From positions 1-64,000 of the forward strand of contig DATGJN010000062.1 in assembly GCA_035295165.1 (NCBI GenBank): DNA of 64,000 nucleotides, given 5' to 3'. The stretch's first letter is position 1. Each line of letters opens with the position of its first letter. The DNA comes from a bacterium. Its GTDB lineage: Bacteria > Sysuimicrobiota > Sysuimicrobiia > Sysuimicrobiales > Segetimicrobiaceae. Made by a program: the position numbers and the translations under genes. Positions 55,782 to 64,000 of this stretch are shown here, piece after piece. Below the pieces are notes generated by a model. It did no database searches. It saw only the letters and a list, made by a program, of their open reading frames with translations, and was not told the DNA's origin.

Positions 55782-57140
55782 CTATGCCGCCCTCGCCAAC
55801 CACCTCATCACGGGGCCGAGCGCGGTCCCCACCGCGTGAAGCGCCGCCTGCAGCTGCGGATCCTGGCCGCGCTCCATGTCGGTCACCGTGAGCGTCACGT
55901 TCACGTCGGGCGCGATGCCGACCGCCTCAACCTGCTGGTTCTTCGGCGTCAGGATGCGCTCCACCGTGACCGACATGCCACCCTCGGGCAGCGCCACGGT
56001 CACCGATCCACCGAGTGCGCCCGCGGTTTTCTCCCCGACGATCGTCGCTCGCTGATAGTCCTTAAACGCGCCGGTGAGGATTTCCGACGCCGACGCGCTG
56101 TTGGCGTCCACGAGCACCGCGAGCGGGGTGTCGGGCAGCAACGGCCGCCCCGACGTCTGCAGCAGGCTCGGCGGCTGTCCGCGCTCGCGGATCCGCGCGA
56201 GGATGGTGTTGGCCGGCATGAACACGCCGCCGACGTTGGCGGCCTCGATGATCAAGCCGCCGGGGTTGCCGCGCAGATCCAGGATCGCGGAGTGAATCGC
56301 CCCCTGCGCCTGCAGGGCCTGGATGCCGCTCCGAAGCTGCTGCCCTGCGCCCTGGGAGAACTCGAAGATCTTGAGATACGCTACGCCCGGCGAGATGAAG
56401 CTCGTCTCCACCGGAGGCACCCGAATCGCGGCTCGCGTCACCTGGAGCTGCACCGTCTGGGTCCCCCGCTGGACCACGAGGTTCGCGGTCGACCCCGCCG
56501 GCCCGCGGATCAGCTGGCTCGCGTCGGTCGCCGTCTTGTCCTTCAGCGACTGGCCGTCCACCGAGACGATACGGTCAAACCGCTTCACCCCTGCCTGGGA
56601 CGCCGGGGAGCCGGGGAACACGTTCTCAACGAACACCCATGCGATCCCGGACGCGTCCTTCTGCGACGTGATCGTCACGCCGATGCCGGTGAAACTAGGG
56701 TTGCCAAAGAGCTGGCGGCGGCTCTCGCGAAGCTGATCCGGATCAAGGTAGTAGGTGTGGCTGTCCTTCAGCGAGAGCAGCATGCCCTGGGTGGCGGCGT
56801 ACGCGAGCGGCGTCGCGCCCGTCGGGGCCGACTGCGACGCGCGCGAAAACTCCGCTACGAACTGGGCGTCCGCCGCCGCCTCGGGCGTCCCCGGGGCGAT
56901 GTCGGGCAGCACGTCGGTTCCCTTGTTGGTCGCCTTCCGCAGCGTCGCGACGGCGACGTTGAGCATCTGCACCGGTTGTACCGGGTCGACGTACTCCTGT
57001 TCAAGCACACGGAGCGCGGAGACCACGAGCGATCCGCTCGCGGCCGACGCGTGCGGCAGCTGGGCAAACGGCACCAGGAGCAGTGCGACGGCCAGCAGGA
57101 CCGCGAGCCACGATCTCACCACGGTACGGGATGAATCCAT
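55782..57140 (-). CDS. C-terminal processing peptidase (S41)
   Basis: A 452-residue exported serine protease. Signal peptide: SWLAVLLAVALLLVPFAQLP. A PDZ domain (about 145-235) contains GIGVTITSQ and PASQAGVKRFDRIVSVDG. The catalytic domain has Ser in ANSASASEIL and Lys in ATIVGEKTAG, the Ser-Lys dyad of CtpA/Prc. It trims or degrades periplasmic or envelope proteins. Downstream terminator shared with the convergent gene. Confidence 0.93.
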   Translation of the reverse strand: MDSSRTVVRSWLAVLLAVALLLVPFAQLPHASAASGSLVVSALRVLEQEYVDPVQPVQMLNVAVATLRKATNKGTDVLPDIAPGTPEAAADAQFVAEFSRASQSAPTGATPLAYAATQGMLLSLKDSHTYYLDPDQLRESRRQLFGNPSFTGIGVTITSQKDASGIAWVFVENVFPGSPASQAGVKRFDRIVSVDGQSLKDKTATDASQLIRGPAGSTANLVVQRGTQTVQLQVTRAAIRVPPVETSFISPGVAYLKIFEFSQGAGQQLRSGIQALQAQGAIHSAILDLRGNPGGLIIEAANVGGVFMPANTILARIRERGQPPSLLQTSGRPLLPDTPLAVLVDANSASASEILTGAFKDYQRATIVGEKTAGALGGSVTVALPEGGMSVTVERILTPKNQQVEAVGIAPDVNVTLTVTDMERGQDPQLQAALHAVGTALGPVMRWLARAA

Positions 57141-57283
57141 CTCGTTCTCACGCTCCCAGAAACACCATCCGGAGGCCTCGGCACCGCCGCCCTCTCGGAA
57201 TTTTGCCCATCATACCATAGCGCCAAACCCGGAGAAAAGTTCCTGCGGACCGTGGACCGTGAATCCACTCCGGCCCTCACCCG

Positions 57284-58456
57284 CTAAAACGAGACAGACT
57301 CGTGGCGTGTTCCCTGGGCGAATCGGGCCAAGGACAGCGGGGTTACATCGAGCGAGCGTGCGCCGCCGTCCAGGATGATCTCGGCGAGCAGTCGGCCGAC
57401 GGCGGGCGCATGCATGAACCCGTGCCCGCTGAATCCGTTCGCCAGGTAGAATCCCTCCGGCGCCGGCACGAGACCGAGGATCGCATGATGATCGGGGGTG
57501 AGGCTGCGGATGCCAGCGTAGCCGCGCACCACACGCGCGCCGACCATCGCGGGCACACGCGCGAGTGCCGCCTGCGCGACGGTGTCGAAACCGTCCCAGT
57601 CCACGACCTCGTCGAACCCCGGGCGCGAGTCCTTGTCGGTTCCGCCGGTGTAGAGCGCGCCGGCGCGATCCTGATGCAGGTACCAGCCCGTGTCGAGATC
57701 CACGGTCAGCGGCCGCCCGCTCCCGAGTTCGGGCAGAGGAGTCATCACGAACACCTGACGGCGGTAGGGCGCCACCGGCAGGTCGACGCCCACCATCGCC
57801 GCGACGTCGCGCGCCCGCGGGCCGGCAGCGTTCACCACCACCGGCCCGGCGCAGGCGCCCCGGGCCGTGCGAACGCCGGCGACTCTCCCGGCGCGCACGT
57901 CGATCGCGGTGACTTCCTCGTCGGGCCGCACGCGCACGCCCAGGTCGCGGCACCGGCGCAGGTAGCCCTGCACCGCCCCGTAGGGGTTCGCCGAGCCGTC
58001 GAGCGGACAGAACGTCCCGCCGACGAGATCGTCCGTGCGCACCGCGGGGAACACGGCGCGCACGTCGTCGGGCGAGAGCCAGCGCGACGGCACGCCCAGT
58101 CGCTGTTGGAGGGCGACGCCCCTGCGCATCGTCTCCGCAACGCGCTCCTGCGCGGTCAAGAACAGGTAGCCGTGCTGCACGAGATCCACCGGCTCGCCCA
58201 TCTCTTCTTCGAACCGGGAGAACGCCGGGAGGCTGAGCTGGGTCAGGCGGACGTTGACCTCGGTGGAGAACTGGTGCCGGATGCCGCCGGTCGCCTTGGC
58301 CGTCGAGCCGGTCCCGACCTGGGATGCGCGCTCGAACACGACGATCCGGCACGCGCGCCCGCCGCTTCCGCCCGCACGCGCGAGATGGTACGCGATCGAG
58401 AGCCCGATGATGCCCCCGCCGATGATGAGGACGTCGGCTGTGTCCACCGCATCCAT
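57284..58456 (-). CDS. FAD-dependent amine/amino-acid oxidoreductase (DAO family)
   Basis: A 390-residue DAO-fold flavoprotein: FAD motif ADVLIIGGGIIGLSIAYHL, then GSTAKATGGIRHQFSTE typical of the sarcosine oxidase beta/glycine oxidase/DadA group, and RGYAGIRSLTPDHHAILG near the C-terminus. It oxidises a secondary or D-amino acid. It begins two bases after the stop of the racemase gene, so a racemase-oxidase pair acting on one amino acid is likely. Confidence 0.88.
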   Translation of the reverse strand: MDAVDTADVLIIGGGIIGLSIAYHLARAGGSGGRACRIVVFERASQVGTGSTAKATGGIRHQFSTEVNVRLTQLSLPAFSRFEEEMGEPVDLVQHGYLFLTAQERVAETMRRGVALQQRLGVPSRWLSPDDVRAVFPAVRTDDLVGGTFCPLDGSANPYGAVQGYLRRCRDLGVRVRPDEEVTAIDVRAGRVAGVRTARGACAGPVVVNAAGPRARDVAAMVGVDLPVAPYRRQVFVMTPLPELGSGRPLTVDLDTGWYLHQDRAGALYTGGTDKDSRPGFDEVVDWDGFDTVAQAALARVPAMVGARVVRGYAGIRSLTPDHHAILGLVPAPEGFYLANGFSGHGFMHAPAVGRLLAEIILDGGARSLDVTPLSLARFAQGTRHESVSF

Positions 58457-58458
58457 CG

Positions 58459-59172
58459 CTACCCCTGCGGGGCGAGCGCTCCGTGGACCATCCGGACGAG
58501 GGTGGTGATGTCGAACACGGGCCGGCCGGTCGCCGCGGCGATCGCGCCCGCGTAGGGCGGCATGTTCGTGCATTCCAGCACGATCGCACCCACCTCGGGA
58601 TGGCGCTCCACAAGCTCGCGGGCGACCGCGACGTGCTCACGGCGGGCGGCGTCCACGTCGAGCTCCAGTTCGTCGCCGAGGAGCACCGACGTAAACGCGT
58701 GCCCCCGCTCCATGCCCGCGACGACGACCGGGATCTCCTCGGTGATCCCGGCGCCTGCGAAGTGGCGCGGCCCCAGCGCTCCGGCGTCCACTGTCATGAT
58801 CCCGACCGCGCGGCCGCTTCCCAACATTCGCGCGACGATCGGAACCAACAGCAGCGCCGACGCGAACACCGGCACCGAGACGGCCTCGGCGAGCTGCCGC
58901 TGGAACATCGCGAGAAAGCCGCAGCCGGTGGTGATCGCCAGCACCCCGGCGGCCTCAAGCGCCCGCGCGCCCTCGATGAACGCCTCGAGCAGCGCCGGGT
59001 CGCCCTCGCGCACCACTCGCGCCGGAGAGGCGTGCCGGACACGCTGGTAGAGCACGGGGAACGGAAACGTCGCCGCGTTGCCGATGTCGCCCGGGATCCT
59101 GGGGAAGACGGTGTCGAGCATCAGAATGCCGATCGGGAACCCATAGAGGTTGCGGCCGCCTCGGACGTTCAT
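58459..59172 (-). CDS. Aspartate/glutamate racemase-family protein
   Basis: A 237-residue two-domain racemase-fold protein with the pair of catalytic Cys in ITTGCGFL and VLECTNMPPYA. PRIPGDIGNAATFPFPV at the start is typical of the hydantoin/maleate isomerase and Asp/Glu racemase group. AAGGAGCG lies six bases before ATG 59172. It is coupled with the FAD oxidoreductase. Confidence 0.87.
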   Translation of the reverse strand: MNVRGGRNLYGFPIGILMLDTVFPRIPGDIGNAATFPFPVLYQRVRHASPARVVREGDPALLEAFIEGARALEAAGVLAITTGCGFLAMFQRQLAEAVSVPVFASALLLVPIVARMLGSGRAVGIMTVDAGALGPRHFAGAGITEEIPVVVAGMERGHAFTSVLLGDELELDVDAARREHVAVARELVERHPEVGAIVLECTNMPPYAGAIAAATGRPVFDITTLVRMVHGALAPQG

Positions 59173-59412
59173 CGGAGCGCTCCTTGCGGATCCGGCGGTC
59201 GCGCGTACGCGGTCCTCCGCGACCCAGCTCACGACCGCTCTATTCGACCCCGGTTGACGTATCCCTACGACCCGATCCGCGCGGAGCCGTATCCCGTATG
59301 CGTTTTCGCGTCTCGTTGCCTAGTGCAGGTCTTTGTTCAACAATGCACCGAGATCGTGGTGGAGTCGCTGAAGTTGCTGCGTCGTGGCCATGATCTCCTC
59401 CCGATCGTTCTC

Positions 59413-60284
59413 TCACCAGAGCCTCGGCAACTCTCGGAATTGCCTCGCAATTCGTCGTGCATGGGGAGGCGACCAAACCGAAGACACCAACCAGGTCCGA
59501 AGCGCGGCAGATTTGTTACCGGCCCGATAGTACCTGCCCGCGATAAACTCGTCGTGTTGAGAGACGGCCCGGGGACCAAGGTTTCTGAGAATCGACAAGA
59601 AATGCTTGCGGACCACTTGCTCATACCCCTTCGTGTCTCGGAGTTCATTCTTGGAAACGTATCGGTGCTGCGACAATCGTAGATGAATGTTGGCGTGGCG
59701 ACAAAGCCAAACCTATAGTGGCGCGCCACACGGATCGCGGTATCCTACTCTTGCAACGCGACGACCGTTCGTCCAACCCGCCGATTCTGTCCAACGCGTC
59801 TCTTACGACCAGCAGCCCCTGAAACATTGGCCCTTGGCGCCTCAATGGCTCCCGGTGGAGCCAGCCTTCGAACGAAGGCACACCATACAGCGCCCTGTGG
59901 CCGTCCTCATACACCTTGTAGCAACCGGAGTGCACAACGCTCAGTTTGGTCCGTTGCGCTGCATCCAGGCGGAATATCCAGACTCTGCGGCAGCCATTGA
60001 TCGTCTGAGTCGAGGAAAGCAATCCACTCTCCGCACGCGCTTCGGATTCCAGCGTTTCTGGCAGCCTGGGCTCCGCAGTTTCGGTCGTGCCTGATGCGTT
60101 TGATGCGATCATCTTCGTGCGCGAGTCGCATGACCACTTCTGCCGTGCCATCAGTCGAACCATCGTCCACGGCGATGGCTTCCCAGTCCCGGTGGGTCTG
60201 CGCCTGGACACTTCGCCACGCCGCTCCAATCGTCGGCACCCGATGGAAAGCGGGAATCACAACGCTCACCAGGGCCGTCTTCAT
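59413..60284 (-). pseudogene. Family 2 glycosyltransferase, decayed by frameshifts
   Basis: Starting at ATG 60284, the frame reads a GT2 N-terminus (VSVVIPAFHRVPTIGAAW, VDDGSTDGT, FLDSDDQW). It then breaks, and continues in a second frame (VVHSGCYKVYEDGHRALYG ... FQGLLVVRDALDRIGGLDE), a third (ARHYRFGFVATPTFIYD) and a fourth (LSQHRYVSKNELRDTKGYEQ ... LPRLW, ending at the stop at 59413). Joined, they make a coherent glycosyltransferase of about 290 residues. At least three frameshifts make it non-functional. Composition is lower-GC than the flanks. Confidence 0.72.
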
Positions 60285-60534
60285 CGCATCCGAGTCCCAC
60301 CCTAAGGTGATTCGCCAGCTCAGGCGAGCCCCACTCTCCCGGGCGCACGCACCTACACCGTAGGATGACTCAGGTCCAGGTACGTTCACCCCCCTTTCAC
60401 CGGACAATTTGTTCTCTACCGAGGGATCAGGTCGGTTATCCTCATGAGAAACTCACATCCCACGACCCCGACACGGCCGATCAACGCCGACGCTTCCCGG
60501 ATCCGCTGTGTTCACCGCGCGCATCCGACACGAT

Positions 60535-60569
60535 GCGGCGCGGGACGGAATGCACACGTCCCGCGCCGC
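60535..60569 (-). terminator. Terminator of the phospholipase C gene
   Basis: GCGGCGCGGGAC pairs perfectly with GTCCCGCGCCGC around an 11-base loop, 27 bases past the stop. Confidence 0.7.
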
Positions 60570-60595
60570 GTGGCGCGCTCGGCGAACGGTCGGCG

Positions 60596-62119
60596 CTATG
60601 GTGATACCGGCGCTCCTGTCTCGGGGTCCAGGAACAGCGTTCCCGGCCGCTGCAGCTGCGCGAACGCGAACATGTTGAGCATCGATCCCGCGATCGCGTC
60701 GAAGGATTGGTCCCCGATCCGGCCGAGATCCCAGTTGTCCTCGATGAAGCGGAGGATCGAGGACTGGTCCGTCAATGTGTGGTCCACGAAGTTCACCCTG
60801 GCCCACGGCGAGATCACGAGCAGCGGCAGGCGCGGACCGTAGCCGCACCGGCCCTGATAGGTGCCTGCCGCCGGCTTGCCGCACATCCCGGGCCCGAGGA
60901 GCGCGTCGATTGTCGATTCGGCCGACTGCATCATGACCGGCGCCAGCACGTGATCGTACCAACCGTCGGAGTCGTCGTAGTTGATGATCACAGCCATGCC
61001 CGACCAGGCGGGCAACCGCATCAATCGGTTGATCGTGTCGACGAGGAAGTGTTGCTCGTCGATCGGGTCCGAGTACCCGGCATGGCCGTCCTGGTACGCC
61101 GGGGCCTTCACGAAGCTCACCGCCGGGAGGCGGCCGGCTTGGGCCGCCGCCCAGAAGTCGATCAGGTCGTACTGGTGGTTCGCCTGGTCTGTCTGCCCGA
61201 TCATCGCGACCGAGGTCGGAGCCAGATGGTGCGGGTTCATGGTCGATTGATAGTACTCGAACGGCTGGTGGTGCGGGATATAATCTGCTACGTTCGCCTT
61301 GCCGACGTTCACGTGGGCGCTCCCGCACTCGGCCTTCGCGGCGCCGGGTGCGCTCGTCGGCCGGAATCCGCCCTCGAACCAGCCCCAAGTGACGTGCTTC
61401 GCGTTCAGCAGATCCCCGACGTTGCGCCCGATCATCGCGGCCGTCGCCCCTTTCGAGCAATCGTCGTAGGTCGGATCGAGGTCGTTGTACACGGTGCCGT
61501 TGAGGATGCGGCCGGAGATGTTGGGCGGAACCGCCCCATGGGTCTGACCGGCCACGAGGTTGAGCGCTCCGGGCGTCGAGGGGCCGAAGGTGGTACCGAA
61601 GGAGTTGTCGTTCATCGCAAAGTGCTGGGCGTAGTTCCAGAGCGCCGTGACCGTGTTGCCGTCATAGTAGTCCATGACCAGCCGGCGGTCGCAGGACCCG
61701 TACGACGCGCCGGTCTCCTCGACAAATCGGTTCATCAGCCCGCCGTTCGCGGCGCGCTGTTCCGCGGCGTACCCGTGGTCCATGTCGCAGGTCATCGCCT
61801 GGGAACGGTCGAGCCGGACCGGCTGCGCGCTGTTCGGATTACCCGTCAGCAGCGCGGGCGTGAGTCCGTTCACCGACGGCGTCGCCCGCGAGGCGTGGAA
61901 CGCGGGCCCGCCGGGAGCGTTCGTGGCGTACGGGTAGGTCGCGAAGTAGTGATCGAAGGACACGTTCTCCTGGAAGATCACAACGAGATGCTTGATCGGC
62001 GTGGTTGTGGGCGTCGCGTCGGACTGGGCATCCACGGGCGCCATCGCACCCCAGCCCAGCATGACGGTCAGGGCGGCGGCGATCGCCGCCGCCACGGCGG
62101 TGCGCACGATTCGTGTCAT
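60596..62119 (-). CDS. Secreted phosphoesterase, phospholipase C/AcpA family
   Basis: A 507-residue exported enzyme. Signal peptide: TAVAAAIAAALTVMLGWGAM. The family signature VVIFQENVSFDHYF follows at about 45-58. NYDDSDGWYDHV is the conserved metal-site segment and LVISPWARVNFVDHTLTD the C-terminal block. Members hydrolyse phospholipids, phosphomonoesters or teichoic-type polymers, releasing phosphate. GGGGAG precedes ATG 62119. A phased TTAA pair lies 60-85 bases upstream, predicting phosphate-starvation induction. Confidence 0.9.
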   Translation of the reverse strand: MTRIVRTAVAAAIAAALTVMLGWGAMAPVDAQSDATPTTTPIKHLVVIFQENVSFDHYFATYPYATNAPGGPAFHASRATPSVNGLTPALLTGNPNSAQPVRLDRSQAMTCDMDHGYAAEQRAANGGLMNRFVEETGASYGSCDRRLVMDYYDGNTVTALWNYAQHFAMNDNSFGTTFGPSTPGALNLVAGQTHGAVPPNISGRILNGTVYNDLDPTYDDCSKGATAAMIGRNVGDLLNAKHVTWGWFEGGFRPTSAPGAAKAECGSAHVNVGKANVADYIPHHQPFEYYQSTMNPHHLAPTSVAMIGQTDQANHQYDLIDFWAAAQAGRLPAVSFVKAPAYQDGHAGYSDPIDEQHFLVDTINRLMRLPAWSGMAVIINYDDSDGWYDHVLAPVMMQSAESTIDALLGPGMCGKPAAGTYQGRCGYGPRLPLLVISPWARVNFVDHTLTDQSSILRFIEDNWDLGRIGDQSFDAIAGSMLNMFAFAQLQRPGTLFLDPETGAPVSP

Positions 62120-62177
62120 CGTCACTCCCCTCACCTCAGACGGCAAGCGATTCCGGGGGCACTATAGCCAAGGGGCG

Positions 62178-62205
62178 TTAACGGCGGCGAAAGCGAGCGT
62201 TAAGG
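62178..62205 (-). promoter_or_regulatory. Pho box upstream of the phospholipase C gene
   Basis: TTAAC at 62178 and TTAAG at 62200 are exactly 22 bp (two turns) apart, just upstream of the phosphoesterase start. It has the same spacing as the first pair at pstC. Confidence 0.6.
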
Positions 62206-62225
62206 TTCGGCGGGACGCGCCGCCG

Positions 62226-63008
62226 TCACCGCCCGCGGTCAAGGACGACGAGGGCGAGGGCCGCGCGCCCGGCGGGCTCCCCCGCACCTTCACGCACGAC
62301 ACCGAACCGCGTGAACCACCACGTGCGCGCCGCGCCTGTCCGAATCTCCTCGACGCCGTGGGACGGCCGTCCGGTGCGCAGCGTCTCGTAGAGCCGCGAT
62401 TCCTCCGCGAACAGGGCGTCGGCGCGCACGCCGATCGAGGCGCTCTTCGGAAACCGGTCGGCCGGAGATGCGGCGCGCCACCGCAGCACGGGCGTGCCGT
62501 GCTCGACGCGCCACAGCAGCGCGTACCCGCGCCATGTGCCGGAGCGCAACCACTGGTGGATGGTCAGGCGGATGGGTGCGGAGAACCGCATGGCGAGCTC
62601 GCGCAGCCCGTCCATCGTGAGATCGGTTCGGGCCGCCGCGGCACGAAACGGCCGCATCGGCAAGAGGAGCTCGGCGGCCACCGCCTCGGCGAGCGTTTCC
62701 GCCGCCGCACCCGAGAGCGTCGGGGGGACGAGCGTCCGGGCTAGGGCGGTCGCCACGGCGCCGTTCCATTGGGGCGTATGCGGAGGGACGCGACCGTCCA
62801 CGCTCAGGATCCAGCGCGGGCGGGTCCCCGCCGGGGGCGGATCCGCCCGGTCGATCCGCGCGATCCCGCCGGGCAGCGCGGGCCGGCGGATGGCGAGCAC
62901 ACCGCACTTCGCGGCGCAACGCTCCGGTGCGAACGGCGGCCGCGCCGTCACGGGCACGCGGGCGAGCGCGCGGGCGCGGTCGAGGGTCTGTGCGGCGAGC
63001 GTGGCCAC
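62226..63008 (-). CDS. ImmA/IrrE-like protein lacking the HEXXH motif
   Basis: A 260-residue protein whose middle part, LAEAVAAELLLPMRPFRAAA then LRELAMRFSAPIRLTIHQWL, matches the C-terminal half of the ImmA/IrrE domain. The region where HEXXH should be reads GAVATALARTLVPP, so zinc binding is lost. A C-terminal beta-rich domain (WRVEHGTPVLRW ... WWFTRFGVV) follows. The N-terminus is Ala/Arg-rich with a CAAKCGVLAI segment. Function unknown. Confidence 0.55.
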   Translation of the reverse strand: MATLAAQTLDRARALARVPVTARPPFAPERCAAKCGVLAIRRPALPGGIARIDRADPPPAGTRPRWILSVDGRVPPHTPQWNGAVATALARTLVPPTLSGAAAETLAEAVAAELLLPMRPFRAAAARTDLTMDGLRELAMRFSAPIRLTIHQWLRSGTWRGYALLWRVEHGTPVLRWRAASPADRFPKSASIGVRADALFAEESRLYETLRTGRPSHGVEEIRTGAARTWWFTRFGVVREGAGEPAGRAALALVVLDRGR

Positions 63009-63087
63009 AGGCTCCGGTTCGGTCCGCCCCGCATGCCGCCCTCCCGATTCCAGGGACGCCGGCCGCGCGCCGCGAACCTATCGCGAG

Positions 63088-63903
63088 ATGCGGTTACTGA
63101 ATTCCGTCCCCCCCAACGGCGTCTGCGTGGGACCGCGCGCGACCATCCTCGCCAGCGGCAGCGCGGGGAACGCCATCCTCCTCGAGACCGGGGATTACCG
63201 CCTGCTCGTAGACGCCGGGCTCTCGGTCGAGGCGCTCGAGCGCGCGATGACGCGCGTGGCGGTACCGGTGCACGCGCTCGAGGCGATCGTGCTGACCCAC
63301 GAGCACGACGACCATGCCCGCGGCGCGGGCCCGCTCGCGCGCGCCGCCGACGTCCCGGTGTTCGTCAACGCCGGAACCGCCGCCGCGACATCCGCGGCGC
63401 TCGCCGGCGCCGGCGTCACGCTGTTCCGGATGGGACATCCGTTCTCGATCGGGCCGTTCACGTTGACGGCGTTTCCGGTGCCGCACGACGCCGCCGAGCC
63501 GGCCGGGTTCACGGTGGAGACCGCCGGCCGCCGGATCGCAATCGCCACCGACCTCGGCGCCGCGGGTGCGGAGATCGACCCGCATCTCGCGGACGCGGAT
63601 CTCGTGATCTTGGAGAGCAACTACGATCTCGGCCTGCTCCACGTCAGCCCCTATCCGTGGTTTCTGAAGAACCGCATCCTGAGCGGGCGCGGCCACCTCA
63701 GCAACGATGACGCCGCGCGAGCCCTTGCCCGGACGGCGGGGCGCCGGCGTGAGATCTGCCTGGTGCATCTCAGCGAGGCCAACAACCTCGCGGCGCTCGC
63801 CCGCGACACCGTGCGGGCCGCGCTCGCCGCCGCGGGATGCCAGGCGGGCGCCGTGCGGGCGGTGTCTCCCAACGGCTACACCGACCCGATCGAGATCCGG
63901 TAG
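63088..63903 (+). CDS. MBL-fold hydrolase (WalJ/YycJ-like)
   Basis: A 271-residue metallo-beta-lactamase-fold protein: LASGSAGNAILLETG at the start (the YycJ signature), metal motif LTHEHDDHARG, later FPVPHDA, and ATDLGAAG. WalJ-type proteins are exonucleases or phosphodiesterases linked to DNA repair and cell-wall control. ATG 63088 is the only start near the signature. It is divergent from the ImmA-like gene. Confidence 0.85.
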   Translation: MRLLNSVPPNGVCVGPRATILASGSAGNAILLETGDYRLLVDAGLSVEALERAMTRVAVPVHALEAIVLTHEHDDHARGAGPLARAADVPVFVNAGTAAATSAALAGAGVTLFRMGHPFSIGPFTLTAFPVPHDAAEPAGFTVETAGRRIAIATDLGAAGAEIDPHLADADLVILESNYDLGLLHVSPYPWFLKNRILSGRGHLSNDDAARALARTAGRRREICLVHLSEANNLAALARDTVRAALAAAGCQAGAVRAVSPNGYTDPIEIR

Positions 63904-63961
63904 CGAAGCGTCCACGGGCCGCGCGAGACAGCCGGCACCGGCAGCAGGGAGGGGCGCAGCG

Positions 63962-64000
63962 ATGCGTGCGATCAAAGTCACGGCCGGAAACGTCACCGCG
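63962..64000 (+). CDS. Partial CDS at window end
   Basis: ATG 63962 with GGAGGGG upstream opens a frame reading MRAIKVTAGNVTA to the end of the window. The short start resembles cyclophilin-like (TM1367/DUF3830) proteins, but 13 residues are too few to assign. Confidence 0.45.
   Translation, partial: MRAIKVTAGNVTA

Overview
The window is high-GC bacterial DNA with short intergenic gaps, many ATGA/GTGA start-stop overlaps and good purine-rich ribosome binding sites. I see no rRNA, no confident tRNA, no insertion sequence and no CRISPR array. Three things hint at lineage: Pho boxes built from 11-bp-phased TTAA(C/G) repeats, of the kind known in Bacillus and other Terrabacteria rather than the enterobacterial CTGTCAT type; an RND pump with its periplasmic adaptor, which suggests a diderm; and PGRS-like glycine-rich secreted proteins. 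An uncultivated Terrabacteria-type lineage (Chloroflexota, Armatimonadota, CSP1-3-like) is plausible, but I cannot fix the taxon from the sequence.

Layout. 1-5.4 kb: a lower-GC accessory stretch with a broken HNH nuclease, a phage/plasmid-type helix-turn-helix-like gene, small membrane and secreted proteins and a HAF-repeat protein. 5.4-7.0 kb: an acyl-CoA synthetase. 7.3-11.6 kb: two large secreted glycine-rich repeat proteins in one transcription unit, preceded by a cyclic-di-GMP-I riboswitch. 12.2-25.4 kb: a catabolic region with two SDRs, a PfkB kinase, a methyltransferase, a UlaG-like lactonase, a 3-hydroxyisobutyrate-dehydrogenase-like enzyme, two M24 enzymes, a 2-hydroxyacid dehydrogenase, an agmatinase-family enzyme, a CocE-type hydrolase and a LOG protein.

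25.4-32.2 kb: a packed minus-strand operon of seven genes. They encode a PHP phosphoesterase, two amphi-Trp-like small proteins, a PhoU-phosphotransferase fusion, an ATP-grasp enzyme, an HprK-related kinase and a phosphomannomutase. Its gene set resembles the bioinformatically defined but uncharacterised GAK (Grasp, Amphipathic, Kinase) system, and it lies behind a Pho-box-like repeat. I consider this the most interesting system in the window. 32.3-36.8 kb: an RND efflux pair with two operator-like palindromes. 37.2-38.1 kb: uppP.

38.3-48.1 kb: the phosphate-starvation core, with pstC-pstA-pstB-phoU, phoB-phoR, a tiny membrane protein and a separate pstS. Phased TTAA boxes precede pstC, phoB, pstS and the tiny membrane gene. 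A further box precedes the secreted phospholipase C-type phosphoesterase at 60.6-62.1 kb. Together these suggest one local Pho regulon covering uptake, signalling, organic-phosphate scavenging and the GAK-like operon.

48.3-59.2 kb: an RraA-family protein, a peptide/nickel-type ABC importer lacking local ATPases, an acyl-CoA synthetase, an ECHDC3-like crotonase, an ImmA/IrrE-like protein, a C-terminal processing protease, a FAD amine oxidase and an Asp/Glu racemase. 59.4-60.3 kb is a decayed family 2 glycosyltransferase. 62.2-64 kb holds a second ImmA/IrrE-like protein, a WalJ/YycJ-type MBL hydrolase and the first codons of another gene.
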